Of a stretch of 23,164 nt of DNA, positions 5,557 through 14,781 are shown one piece after another. Below the pieces are notes generated by a model. That model made no database searches. It was not told where the DNA came from and saw only the letters and a program-made list of their open reading frames with translations. The position numbers and the translations under genes were made by a program. The DNA lies in IMG/VR virus record IMGVR_UViG_3300042691_050046, positions 1-23,164 of that record, one strand, 5' to 3'. The stretch's first letter is position 1; every line of letters begins with the position of its first letter. This DNA is from a virus.

Positions 5557-6960
5557 ATGCAACAATTTTTTTACGATGAACAAATACGCAGATTCTTGTT
5601 ACAATTCACTAGAATCTTTTCTGGATTCCAAGTCGAATATGCCAACGAAAACGATGGTGTAAACGCCGCCACCTTGTTGCGTGTGCCTGTGCGTTATGGT
5701 GACGCCAGTCGTAATGCGCAGACCATTATACAAGAAAACAGCCGCAACAGTTTACCTTCAACTCCCTTGATGACATTTTACATCACTGGCCTAGACTATG
5801 AACAAAGTCGCATGCAAGAGCCTTACTTTGTGAGCAAGGTCAATGTGCGTCAACGCACTTATGACCCCAGTACCGAAACTTACGAAACCACACAAGGCAA
5901 TGCATTTACTGTGGAACGTTTGATGCCTGTGCCGTTTAAACTAACAATAAACTTAGACATCTGGACATCAAATACCAATCAAAAATTGCAGTTGTTGGAA
6001 CAAATTCTCACATTGTTCAATCCCAGTTTAGAAATACAAAGCACCGACAGTTTTATTGATTGGACCAGTTTGAGTGTGATGTATCTGGACCGCACTGCTT
6101 GGACCAGCAGAACCATACCCATTGGCACAGACAATCCCATTGACATTGCCACCCTGACTTTCAGCATGCCTATATGGATATCTTCACCAGCCAAGGTCAA
6201 GAAACTGGGTGTTGTGGAACGTGTGATTGCCAGCATGTATGATGCTCGAGGTGATTTGCATGACGCTGTCATGAATAACGATTTGCTGTTGGGCACCAGA
6301 CAAGTTATCACACCCTACAACTGGGCCGTGGTGTTGATAGGCAACAAACTGCAATGTTTGCAACAGGTATCTCTAGCTGAAGAGCCCGAAAACGACAGTC
6401 TTACACCGGTAGAAATTGTGCCAGATTCCAACTTGCTGTGGCCTGCTGTTGTGGGTGTATATGGTGCCCTGCGTCCCGGCGTCAGTCAAATTAGGCTGGA
6501 GCAGCCCGACGGTACTGAAGTAATTGGCACAGTAGTGATTGATCCCAATGATGATCGTTTTATGTTGTATGACGTTGATATTGATACCACACCACAAAAC
6601 ACTCTAGCACCAATTGATGCTGTGATAAATCCTTTGACTTCGGGGCCTGGCGATGGTTTAGACAGTGCCTTGGAAGGGCAACGGTACTTGCTGACTGAGG
6701 ATACTGGCAATGTCAACAATGAATTTCCAGCAACTGCCTGGGTTGGCGGCAATGGTCGTGCACTGGTGGCTCAAGCCAATGACATTATTGAGTATCGTGC
6801 TGGATATTGGCAAGTGAGCTTTAGAGCTGCCAGTGAAGAGAATGTAGCACAGTACGTCACAAACATCACTACAGGTATACAGTATCGCTGGACTGGCGAT
6901 TCATGGGTTAAAAGTTATCAAGGGGTGTACCCAGGAGGCACCTGGAGATTGGTTCTGTGA
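5557..6960 (+). CDS. gp15: gp15-like proximal tail sheath stabiliser / tail completion protein
   Basis: 467 aa; T4 gp15 is 272. The first 230 residues match T4 gp15 in layout: FFYDEQIRRFLLQFTRIFSG (4-23) against T4 'FYNSSFRRYATLMGDLFSN', then LRVPVRYGDASR (41-52), LPSTPLMTFYITGLDY (66-81), PVPFKLTINLDIWTSN (125-139) and LLEQILTLFNPSL (146-158), which corresponds to T4 'VEQILPYFQPHF'. In T4, gp15 caps the tail and sheath and docks to the neck. Residues 285-467 are an extra region not found in T4; its end (AQANDIIEYRAGYWQVSF, IQYRWTGDSWVKSYQG) resembles small beta modules of structural phage proteins. The order gp14-gp15 is conserved with T4. The stop TGA overlaps the GTG start of the Nudix gene. 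Confidence 0.8.
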   Translation: MQQFFYDEQIRRFLLQFTRIFSGFQVEYANENDGVNAATLLRVPVRYGDASRNAQTIIQENSRNSLPSTPLMTFYITGLDYEQSRMQEPYFVSKVNVRQRTYDPSTETYETTQGNAFTVERLMPVPFKLTINLDIWTSNTNQKLQLLEQILTLFNPSLEIQSTDSFIDWTSLSVMYLDRTAWTSRTIPIGTDNPIDIATLTFSMPIWISSPAKVKKLGVVERVIASMYDARGDLHDAVMNNDLLLGTRQVITPYNWAVVLIGNKLQCLQQVSLAEEPENDSLTPVEIVPDSNLLWPAVVGVYGALRPGVSQIRLEQPDGTEVIGTVVIDPNDDRFMLYDVDIDTTPQNTLAPIDAVINPLTSGPGDGLDSALEGQRYLLTEDTGNVNNEFPATAWVGGNGRALVAQANDIIEYRAGYWQVSFRAASEENVAQYVTNITTGIQYRWTGDSWVKSYQGVYPGGTWRLVL

Positions 6961-7382
6961 AAGCAGTAGGAGTTTGGTTTCGCAGCAGTGCCACAGGTAG
7001 GTATTTGTACCTGTTGAGAAATGACACTAGACATCCTGGATCTTGGGGCTTGCCTGGCGGCAAAGTGGAAACACAAGAAACATTGTTGGGGGCCATGGAA
7101 CGTGAGTGTATTGAAGAACTAGGTTCAATGCCTGATTATCAGCGTCTGGTCCCCCTTGAAAAATTTACCTCGGCTGATGGACAATTTGAATACAACACCT
7201 GGGGGTGTGTGGTGGAAAATGAATTTGTACCAGTGTTGAATCACGAGCACATGGGCTATGCCTGGATTGATCGGGGGCAATGGCCCAGACCCATGCATCC
7301 TGGCCTTTGGTCTACTGTGAACATTGAAGCTGTGCAAGGCAAGATAGATACTGTGGAACGATATCTTGCCTTGGGTTCTTAG
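6957..7382 (+). CDS. Nudix hydrolase
   Basis: 141 aa. The Nudix box GX5EX7REUXEEXGU lies at residues 35-57: G35, E41, R49-E50, E53-E54, G56, preceded by the usual WGLPGGK. The U position after RE is Cys51 rather than an aliphatic residue, and the final U is Ser57. Nudix enzymes cleave nucleoside diphosphates linked to another group; T4-like phages use them against nucleotide sugars, ADP-ribose, Ap4A or oxidised dNTPs, and the substrate cannot be inferred here. Translation starts at GTG 6957, overlapping the gp15 TGA (GTGA). An AGGAGG at 6933-6938 is 18 bases away, too far to be ideal, so coupling is likely. The last four bases overlap the end of the convergent 1318-aa gene, and the 3' end carries a 12-bp inverted repeat. 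Confidence 0.9.
   Translation: MKAVGVWFRSSATGRYLYLLRNDTRHPGSWGLPGGKVETQETLLGAMERECIEELGSMPDYQRLVPLEKFTSADGQFEYNTWGCVVENEFVPVLNHEHMGYAWIDRGQWPRPMHPGLWSTVNIEAVQGKIDTVERYLALGS
7335..7373. terminator. 12-bp perfect inverted repeat at a convergent gene junction
   Basis: Arms CAAGGCAAGATA (7335-7346) and TATCTTGCCTTG (7362-7373) pair without mismatch around a 15-base loop. It sits inside the last codons of the Nudix gene, 6 bases before the overlapping stops of two convergent genes. No T-run follows on either strand, so it is not a classical intrinsic terminator. It could mark or protect transcript 3' ends in both directions. Confidence 0.45.
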
Positions 7383-10300
7383 GCCTGGCTTTCTTCGAAA
7401 CTCAACTGAATCTCGCCCACTGGATTTGATGAGGTGCTCAATGCTGTGATCACCACGGCCAACACCTCGGGTCCGTTGGGGTAGGTACCTTTGCCGGGCA
7501 CAGCACTCTGCCCAATTTGTTTGATATTGGTCAAATCTAGGGTGTTGGTGCCTGTGGATTGAATTGGTATGGCAAACAGTCGTTCACCACCAGTTACGTC
7601 TGCACTCACCGCTGCAACTGTCAATGAAAGATCATTGGCTGGTGTAGATCCGCCCAGCGCATTGCCAAGAATCTTCACAGTGTCGCCCACAGCATAGCCT
7701 GACCCAGGATTTTGAACGCTGAGTGCTGTAGTGGTCACACTGTAAGAATTTTTGTTGGCCTGTAACTGCACTGTGACATTGGCTCCTGATCCCGAACTTG
7801 ACACATTGGTCAATGTCAAGTTAGCATAAGTTTTAAACGACCCACTGAGAACCATGGTACCTGAGCGTGAAAAACCACCAGTTGTATTAAGTGGGGCTGC
7901 CTGTACGCCGCCAGTTGATTCATCTGTGTAACGTGGTGCAACAGCAAATTGTGAGAAGCTGGGTTGATATCCACCACCTGCATTGTTTAATCCAGACCAT
8001 ACAGTGTTTGCTGAGTCAATGTTGTTGGGATTGAGAATACCTGTAACAAGATACCGTCCTGCTGTGACGTTGACTGTGAGTGTTTTCAGTGTTAATTGAG
8101 CACGATTGATCAATTCGCGCACACCCAAGTCACCAATGATGCCATTGCTGACACTGGGTGCTAGGCGCATCAAGAAAGCAGTCTGACTTGCACCCACTGT
8201 GGCTGGCAAACCATAGTTGCTGCGATTGTATGTGAACGAGAAACCTTCGTCGCCGTCAAAAGTACCGTCCATGATAATTGCTGATCCCCAGTGATTGACC
8301 AAAGGCACACAAGTATTTGATATCAAAATTACACCTGTGTTGTCGGCATGAGTGGTAGCTGCTGAGCTGGTGTAACTGCGACTTTGCCCTTCAGCCCACT
8401 GAGTGAATGTGGCTGCTCGAGTACAACCAGTAAGTGTGTTACCAGACTTGCCACTGTATCTTACAATTTCGCTTTCGATCATCACGTATGCAGGATAGGT
8501 CACTGATGCAGGCGGATAGTCAGTTGCGTCCACTAGGGGAATAGTGGTTTGGCTGCTGTCAATTGCACCATTCAGCGCACTGGTGGGGGTTTCGTTGATG
8601 GCTTCATAGCGTCCTGGTAGATTTCCTGATCGCATGAAGGCTTCGTTGTTCAAGTTGTTGTTGGGACGACGATGTGCCCAATTAAACTGACCGTCTTGGC
8701 CGCGAATCAACCAAATAATTGTACCTGCACCATACCAAGAATACTCCATGGCATACATTTGCATCTTGCTCACATCCAAGGTAAATCCAGAAGGTCCAGT
8801 ACCATCCAATCGGTCAATGTTGAAATCGCTCTGACGCACACGAAGTTCAGTCCGCAATGCCATTTTCACACGAGTTTGATTGGAGACTCCACGATAAGTA
8901 GGCACCACTGTCATGCGATTGTTGTTGGTGATTGATGCCACTGAGTGCGTCATACCTTTGATGACCACAGTATCTCCAATGTTGAGTTGATCCTGGAATC
9001 TGCATGTGCCATCGCCTGTGACCAAGTTTGATCCTACTGACACGTTGACAAAACCAGCCAATTGAAAAGTGCTTGAACGCAACACCGCATTGGTACTGAT
9101 ACCATCACACTCCCAGAATATTCCGTTTTGATCATCAAACATACCGGCTCTGATACTGGCGCCATGCCAAGCTGTTACATTGAGTCTGGGTTTTTGTCCC
9201 AACACAGGTGTTGCACTGCCCAGTACAACTTGTGCCTGCACCACAAATGTCAAATCACTGGTGATTGATGTTACAATATAGCCAGTTTGATTGTATCCAG
9301 ATGTGGTTATCCCACTCAAGGTCACAGTGGCACCTGCATTGAGTCCATGTTCAACATCAGTGGTAATGGAGATGTTGCTGTTGATTGCTGTTCCACTGGC
9401 TGTGACATTGGTTACGTCAAACGTGGGTGCTAACACAGTACCAGTGCTAAAGAATATACCTTTGCCTGATTGATAACGGAAATATTTCTTTGTGGTACGT
9501 GTTGCCGACGCACCACGTGTGGGAGTTCCTGGGCCAATTAAAACACCGCCATCAAATGATCTAGGCAAAAAGGCAGCGTTGCTGCGGACGTTAATGGTGG
9601 CAGCCAGGGATCCGCTGACCGCTGCTCCAGTTTTGGCTGTGAATTGAAAGGATGTAACACTGGGAACCGCGGTGATAAGAAAAGAACCTTCTGCATAACT
9701 TGCGTTGGTACCTGATGTCATATCCACAGTGATTGGACAACCCGGAAACAATCCGTGCGCATACACTGTGTTGACTGTGATCAAACTGGGATTGAGCCCA
9801 TCACTGGTCACGCTGGCAATGTCAAAATCAGCTCCCGAATATGGGAAGGCCTGGCGTATCAGTGTGTCAGTTTGATTTAATGGATATCCAGGTGGCACGT
9901 TTATTGCTCGACGTGGATAATATGCAAAGTTGTTGGTTTCTCCCAAGTACACAACACTGACGCCTTCAGCATTGCTGGCTGCTGTGTTTTGAGTACTGGC
10001 ATAATCGTTGGCATCCAATGGAGAATCTGTTACGTTTACTGTGACTGTTGGTATGGTATTTGAACCACCATAGAACAGTCCAGTCAAACGCACAAAAGGT
10101 GAACCAACACCGGCTGTGGTCAATGCTGTGGTATTGAATTGCCCACGAGCAATGGTTTGAGTGCCGTTGACACCGGTGGCGGCTGTGCTGTTTTTAACAA
10201 TTTCAACATTGCCGCTAAGAAGTTGGAACACAGAGCCTGCTACAAATGAATTGGCAGCAGAAATGTTATACCAACCACGATTCAACTGCAGAGTGGTTGC

Positions 10301-11335
10301 ATCAGTTACTTCTTGTACTTGGGCAATTTCAATTGTGCTCACAGCATACACATTCTTGCCGGTGGAAATATTAGCACCTGCCCCGTTGGTTTGATTGCTT
10401 TGACGAACCACAGTGAGTGCATTGGTTGATACTGAAGTCACTGCCATGACTTCATATACACCTGGTGAATCGGTTTGGACAATAATGTAAGTCCCTGCCA
10501 CAATGCCTGCACCAGCAGCACTGGTCACATTGACTGTGGTAGTGGCCACGCTGGTAATGTTGCTGACAGCCGTGGTGGTTCCGCCCGAAGACGGCAAACC
10601 AATTATGACAATGTGGTCACTGGCAGCAATGCCCGTGGTTGACGCCACAGTGAATGTACGCTCTGCCGAGCTGTTGACATTGGCTGTTATATAACTTGAC
10701 ACCAACGGAGTGGTGTTGCCTTGAGTTTGACTCACAATCAACACATAGTCATTGTTTACAAACTGCGGTGTGCCTTGATTTTCAGTGTTGACCGAAGTGT
10801 CTACAGCACTGGTCAAAAGGTTGGTACTGGACAACAGTGTGGCATAACCATTGGTATTGTACACCAGATCAGCACCAATATCTTCATAAAAGGTGGGGAT
10901 GTTGTTAGTGGTTGATACGTTTTGCCATTTGGTACTTTGCAAACCGTATTCAAAGTCAGCATCAATCAGTGATTCAGGATTGGCCACACGGCTGCGACCA
11001 ATTGCGTCCATTCCAAATTCCCAGGGTTGGCTGGGCAAGTAGCGATCTTCATAATAAATGGCCAATTCATCACCAGCACTCAAACCAGATGTATCTGCAT
11101 CCAAGGTCAGTGTTGTGACACCAGCATAAGCTGTGGGGAATGTGGCAGTGACACCATCTACCCAGACCGCTGTGCCACCTTGACTGGGTGCACCAAAATT
11201 GTAAATTGACGTATTGGTTGTAATATCATAAATGGCCAGGAAATCTTCCAGGTTCACACGATTAGGAACTTGAATTGTTCCCACGCCTGCTGTACCTGGT
11301 GTGAACGAGTACTCGTAAATTCTTTTTCTTGCCAT
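7379..11335 (-). CDS. Giant mosaic virion structural protein / adhesin, 1318 aa
   Basis: The N-terminus (MARKRIYEYSFTPGTAGVGT, then a DAIGRSRVANPESLIDADFE stretch near 110-130) matches a class of very large structural proteins seen in marine T4-like phages, position and role unproven but usually grouped with tail or fibre genes. It is a chain of small beta modules: two 'HGLxxG' modules near residues 525 and 663, a central block WYGAGTIIWLIRG near 872, an 'IESEIVRYSGKSGNTLTG' module near 955, and a conserved RELINRAQLTL segment near 1075. It is Thr/Ser/Asn-rich with no signal peptide, membrane segment or enzyme motif. The ATG has a GGAG Shine-Dalgarno 10 bases upstream and follows the 130-aa gene by 3 bases. 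Its TAA overlaps the end of the convergent Nudix gene by four bases. Confidence 0.8.
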   Translation of the reverse strand: MARKRIYEYSFTPGTAGVGTIQVPNRVNLEDFLAIYDITTNTSIYNFGAPSQGGTAVWVDGVTATFPTAYAGVTTLTLDADTSGLSAGDELAIYYEDRYLPSQPWEFGMDAIGRSRVANPESLIDADFEYGLQSTKWQNVSTTNNIPTFYEDIGADLVYNTNGYATLLSSTNLLTSAVDTSVNTENQGTPQFVNNDYVLIVSQTQGNTTPLVSSYITANVNSSAERTFTVASTTGIAASDHIVIIGLPSSGGTTTAVSNITSVATTTVNVTSAAGAGIVAGTYIIVQTDSPGVYEVMAVTSVSTNALTVVRQSNQTNGAGANISTGKNVYAVSTIEIAQVQEVTDATTLQLNRGWYNISAANSFVAGSVFQLLSGNVEIVKNSTAATGVNGTQTIARGQFNTTALTTAGVGSPFVRLTGLFYGGSNTIPTVTVNVTDSPLDANDYASTQNTAASNAEGVSVVYLGETNNFAYYPRRAINVPPGYPLNQTDTLIRQAFPYSGADFDIASVTSDGLNPSLITVNTVYAHGLFPGCPITVDMTSGTNASYAEGSFLITAVPSVTSFQFTAKTGAAVSGSLAATINVRSNAAFLPRSFDGGVLIGPGTPTRGASATRTTKKYFRYQSGKGIFFSTGTVLAPTFDVTNVTASGTAINSNISITTDVEHGLNAGATVTLSGITTSGYNQTGYIVTSITSDLTFVVQAQVVLGSATPVLGQKPRLNVTAWHGASIRAGMFDDQNGIFWECDGISTNAVLRSSTFQLAGFVNVSVGSNLVTGDGTCRFQDQLNIGDTVVIKGMTHSVASITNNNRMTVVPTYRGVSNQTRVKMALRTELRVRQSDFNIDRLDGTGPSGFTLDVSKMQMYAMEYSWYGAGTIIWLIRGQDGQFNWAHRRPNNNLNNEAFMRSGNLPGRYEAINETPTSALNGAIDSSQTTIPLVDATDYPPASVTYPAYVMIESEIVRYSGKSGNTLTGCTRAATFTQWAEGQSRSYTSSAATTHADNTGVILISNTCVPLVNHWGSAIIMDGTFDGDEGFSFTYNRSNYGLPATVGASQTAFLMRLAPSVSNGIIGDLGVRELINRAQLTLKTLTVNVTAGRYLVTGILNPNNIDSANTVWSGLNNAGGGYQPSFSQFAVAPRYTDESTGGVQAAPLNTTGGFSRSGTMVLSGSFKTYANLTLTNVSSSGSGANVTVQLQANKNSYSVTTTALSVQNPGSGYAVGDTVKILGNALGGSTPANDLSLTVAAVSADVTGGERLFAIPIQSTGTNTLDLTNIKQIGQSAVPGKGTYPNGPEVLAVVITALSTSSNPVGEIQLSFEESQA

Positions 11336-11338
11336 TTT

Positions 11339-11731
11339 TTAAACTCCAAATATGATTTGATTGGCAGTCAGTGTTGACTGTGTGTCATCACTGAATCTGT
11401 CGTAATTGATTGTGCCAGCAGCAATTTTGCTGTTTGTCACAGTGGCATCACTGGGTGTGCCTGTATATAGTGTATCTCCAAACAACAAGCCAAAGAATGG
11501 TGTGAATGCTGCAGGTGGTGAGGCAAAACTGATGGTGCTGCTTGAAATTGAAAAGTCTACTCCTGGGTTCAATATCACATTGTTCAAACTGATCATCATG
11601 GCATAGGATGTAGGCGGATTGAATGGCACACCACTGACGGTGATGTTGAACGTTTGAGTCACACCGTTGAACACAAGATTGTCCATTTTTCGATATTGAC
11701 CAATTTGCGGGGTATAGCCTAGATATGCCAT
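11339..11731 (-). CDS. Short fibre-adaptor protein, 130 aa, paralogue of the 1013-aa fibre N-terminus
   Basis: It starts MAYLG, as does the 1013-aa fibre upstream, and shares its first-domain plan: an FN-V-TFNITV strand pair, an LNNVILNPGVDFSIS turn matching 'STLQRPNTDYTANG', then ISFASPPA matching LLFASPPT. The end (SKIAAGTINYDRFSDDTQST) is typical of the segment that links this adaptor to a fibre shaft, but no shaft follows. Either it caps or plugs a fibre attachment site, or it is what remains after a fibre lost its shaft. The AAGGAA Shine-Dalgarno precedes the ATG, and the gene lies 8 bases after the 1013-aa stop and 3 bases before the 1318-aa start. Confidence 0.75.
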   Translation of the reverse strand: MAYLGYTPQIGQYRKMDNLVFNGVTQTFNITVSGVPFNPPTSYAMMISLNNVILNPGVDFSISSSTISFASPPAAFTPFFGLLFGDTLYTGTPSDATVTNSKIAAGTINYDRFSDDTQSTLTANQIIFGV

Positions 11732-11739
11732 TTTTTTCC

Positions 11740-14700
11740 TTATAGTCTTCCAACAACAATTTCAATTATACCAGTACCACCTGGATGGTCCTGTAATGCT
11801 TTACCAATCACTGCGCCCATTCTGGGTTCAGTACAGGCTTGTGCTCGACCGCCACCGGCTGTGACCATCATGTCACCTTTGGCAACCGGGCCTACCACCA
11901 ATGTTGGTACTCGACCGGTCAACGCCACTGCTGCCACATGCTGTGCTTTCAACCCTGAGTTCATGATGTGTGCAGGATTGGTAGATACCACACCTGCTAC
12001 ACGCACATCGTTTATACCAATGGCCTGGGTGACTTCTTTATCACCGCCAAATACCAGCACAGTACCCGGAGGGTAGTGAGCATCTGCTTCATACCATTCT
12101 GCCAAGTCAGCGTATTGTGCTGATGTGGCCTTGGCAAACACTGTGTTAAAATATCCTGTGGTTGAGCCAATATTGCCTACTCCATTGGCTTGTCCATTTG
12201 TGATGTCTTTGTTGACAATAACAGTGCCTGTTCCAGTTGGAGTTAGTATGATTGATGCATTTGCTGCTGTACTGGTAATTGTAGCATTGGCTGCAGAATT
12301 TAACACAGCACTGATCAAATTGCCACCAATAACATTGCCAATGACAGAAACTGTGGTGCCTGTGTGTGTTGTGGCATTGACATTTGCTCCACCCAAGACA
12401 TTGCCACCAGTGATATTACCAGTTACTGACACTGTGGTGCCTGTGTGTGTTGTGGCATTGACATTTGCGCCACCAAATACATTACCACCAGTGATGTTGC
12501 CCGACGCACTGATTGACACAGCATTGACTGCTGAGGTGGCAATGATATTTGCACCTGTGATATTAGATGCTGATATCAATGCACTTAACACATTGCCTGA
12601 CAGGCTGATACCTGTGGCATTCAAATTGCCACCAGTGATGTTACTGGCTGTAGAAATTGGTGATTGAACATTACCGGTTAAACTCAAACCTGATGCATTC
12701 AAGTTGCCAACCGATATGTTTCCTGCTACACTAAGGGCAGTATTGCTGGTATTGGCAATGACCACTCTTGTGGCTGCGGCAAATGTGGCTAGACCAGCAG
12801 CGGTACCGTTGGTGGTGGGACCAATATTGATGTTTGTGGTGGATCCAATGCCCCCATTTTCACCAATATTGACATTTTTAATATTGCCAGTGCCTGTTAT
12901 GCCGCCACCGATAAGCACAGTGTGATTTGCAGTGCTGATGCCAAGATATAATGCACCAGTTTGAGATATGCCACCAATGGTTATAATGCCTGTGGTTTGA
13001 CTGGTACCTATGTTGATGTTTGCTGTGGTTGCTACCAGAGCAACTTCTCCTGTGGCACTGAGTGTGGCAGTTTGCACCAGGCCAGCAGTGGTGATGTTAC
13101 CACCAGTCACATTGCCTGACACACTGACCAAACCAGTGACATAGGCACCAGTATTGGCAAATGCGGCCACATTACTTGTGCCATTTACGTTGACAGTGAT
13201 ATTACTGCTGTTGAGTATTTGAATATTACTGGTTCCGTTGGCAAGACCTGCATTGACAATGCCACTCAATTGACTGCCGTTGCCAAGGAAGTAGCTGGCA
13301 GTGATATTGCCTGTGGCTGTTACTACCCCAGTTGAAAAAACATTGCCAGCTCGTACATTGGCTGTGATATTGGCATCTGCAGCAGCGGTCAAATTGTTTG
13401 CCGCACTGATATTGTTTCCAAACACATCACTTACCGCAGATACAATACCCACTGTTCTTATATTGCCGCCTATGATATTGCCACCAGCACTGACCACCGA
13501 CACTGCTGTGACGTTGTTACCAACAACATTGGCCACTGTGGTGATCAAGCCACCAGTGATGATATTACCACCAGACACATTGCCTGCACTGGTTACATTA
13601 CCAGTTGAACTGAACAGCCCAGCAGTTTGAATATTGCCAGCAATTACATTTCCAGCCGCGCTGATTGTGGTACTGGCTGACAAAGTACCAGTCACCAACA
13701 CACCACTGCTTGACACCACTGCAACAGTGACACCGTTGACATTGTTGACAATATTGCCGTTGGCAGTTGGAATTGTTACTTTGCTGTCGTAATTGCTGAT
13801 AGTGTTAGAAGAACCGCTGGCTGCTACTCCAGTGAGAAAAGCGCCATTACCAAGCAAGTATGTGCCAGAAACATTACCGGTGGCGCTGATGTTGGCCAAT
13901 AACAAATCTGTGAGTTGAAAACTGGGCGCATTGATATCTACTTCAGTAGTGGGTTTGGGTAAAAGATTCGTGAACAGTTTGTATTTGGCATCGGTAATAT
14001 CCCGAAAATATCCTGTATAACGTGTGTCAGCGCCATCAAAATATTGAGAAATTACCCCAGTATCAAATGAATCACCCGGGTTGGCATTGGCCAAAAAGAT
14101 AAACGGATCAGTAACTGTGAGACTATCTGCACCTGTGGTAGTAAATGTACCATTCACTGTGAAGTCACCCACACATGTGATGTCGCCACCTACATTTAAA
14201 TTTCCTGTGACTCCAACACCACCTGCTGTGGTAATTGATCCTGTGCCAGTGTTTGAGCTTTGAGTGGTATCCGTAATGGAGATAGTACCGTTGGCATTGA
14301 TATTACCGTTGATGCCTATGCCTCCAGCCACTACCACTGCACCAGTGATGTTACTCACTGACACCGCATTGGCATTGAATACAGCACGATCCGCACCACT
14401 AACTGACACAGTCATTGAAGATGCATTAGCCCAGTATAGGCCTGTGTTGTTGGCTGCTAGACTAACCAACCCAGGTGCAGCGGCTGTACCTGCATTGACA
14501 GCTTCCACTGTGAGGTCAAGGCTGCTTAGAGCGCCAGCTCTATAAGTCACAGTGATATTATTAGTGCCAGCTGTGGGCGGTGAGGCAAACAATAATTCTG
14601 TGCCATTGGCTGTGTAATCAGTGTTGGGTCTTTGCAGAGTGCTGCCAATCATGACATCTAAATCAGATGCTGAAGCCACACTGCGTGCCAAAGTAAACTG

Positions 14701-14781
14701 GAACAATATGCCATCGCCGCTGAATGTTTCGGTGCTGGTGTTTAGCAGTGGGGTGTTGGGTTGAATACCAAGATATGCCAT
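11740..14781 (-). CDS. Repeat-rich tail fibre, 1013 aa, with a C-terminal maturation/chaperone-like domain
   Basis: Domains in order: adaptor (1-85, MAYLGIQPNT...), a transition with SITTAGGVGVTGNLNVGGD, a module around VTDPFIFLANANPGDSFDTG and YTGYFRD (about 215-285) that recurs in marine phage fibres, then GN-rich repeats (about 300-885) of the form TGN-(I/V)-TGGN with two YxLGNGxxLxG motifs, then a compact C-terminal domain (886-1013). The last begins QYADLAEWYEADAHYPPGTV and includes RVAGVVSTNPAHIMNS and ALTGRVP. It resembles the 'YADLAE...GxVS.NP' domain at the ends of many phage fibres and, distantly, the Peptidase_G2 self-cleaving chaperone of podovirus appendages (inference). Its start overlaps the stop of the 110-aa gene (TAATG). 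Probably a host-binding fibre or adhesin. Confidence 0.8.
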   Translation of the reverse strand: MAYLGIQPNTPLLNTSTETFSGDGILFQFTLARSVASASDLDVMIGSTLQRPNTDYTANGTELLFASPPTAGTNNITVTYRAGALSSLDLTVEAVNAGTAAAPGLVSLAANNTGLYWANASSMTVSVSGADRAVFNANAVSVSNITGAVVVAGGIGINGNINANGTISITDTTQSSNTGTGSITTAGGVGVTGNLNVGGDITCVGDFTVNGTFTTTGADSLTVTDPFIFLANANPGDSFDTGVISQYFDGADTRYTGYFRDITDAKYKLFTNLLPKPTTEVDINAPSFQLTDLLLANISATGNVSGTYLLGNGAFLTGVAASGSSNTISNYDSKVTIPTANGNIVNNVNGVTVAVVSSSGVLVTGTLSASTTISAAGNVIAGNIQTAGLFSSTGNVTSAGNVSGGNIITGGLITTVANVVGNNVTAVSVVSAGGNIIGGNIRTVGIVSAVSDVFGNNISAANNLTAAADANITANVRAGNVFSTGVVTATGNITASYFLGNGSQLSGIVNAGLANGTSNIQILNSSNITVNVNGTSNVAAFANTGAYVTGLVSVSGNVTGGNITTAGLVQTATLSATGEVALVATTANINIGTSQTTGIITIGGISQTGALYLGISTANHTVLIGGGITGTGNIKNVNIGENGGIGSTTNINIGPTTNGTAAGLATFAAATRVVIANTSNTALSVAGNISVGNLNASGLSLTGNVQSPISTASNITGGNLNATGISLSGNVLSALISASNITGANIIATSAVNAVSISASGNITGGNVFGGANVNATTHTGTTVSVTGNITGGNVLGGANVNATTHTGTTVSVIGNVIGGNLISAVLNSAANATITSTAANASIILTPTGTGTVIVNKDITNGQANGVGNIGSTTGYFNTVFAKATSAQYADLAEWYEADAHYPPGTVLVFGGDKEVTQAIGINDVRVAGVVSTNPAHIMNSGLKAQHVAAVALTGRVPTLVVGPVAKGDMMVTAGGGRAQACTEPRMGAVIGKALQDHPGGTGIIEIVVGRL
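12127..13884 (-). repeat. GN-rich protein repeat region of the 1013-aa fibre
   Basis: Degenerate units centred on TGN(I/V)xGGN(I/V) recur through the frame, many spaced about 17 codons, without frameshift. Repeat-to-repeat DNA identity ranges from loose to perfect. This is a coding array, probably a long beta-structured fibre shaft. Confidence 0.8.
12351..12468 (-). repeat. 37-bp perfect direct repeat, 81 bp apart
   Basis: Copies at 12351-12387 and 12432-12468 are identical and encode a segment containing NVNATTHTGTTVSV. The offset, 81 bases, is 27 codons. Identity at the DNA level suggests a recent internal duplication. Confidence 0.85.

Noticed and set aside
11740-12126. Firm call of Peptidase_G2 autoprotease in the 1013-aa fibre
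   Set aside because: The similarity is by general pattern only; I cannot place the cleavage residues, so it is reported as maturation/chaperone-like.
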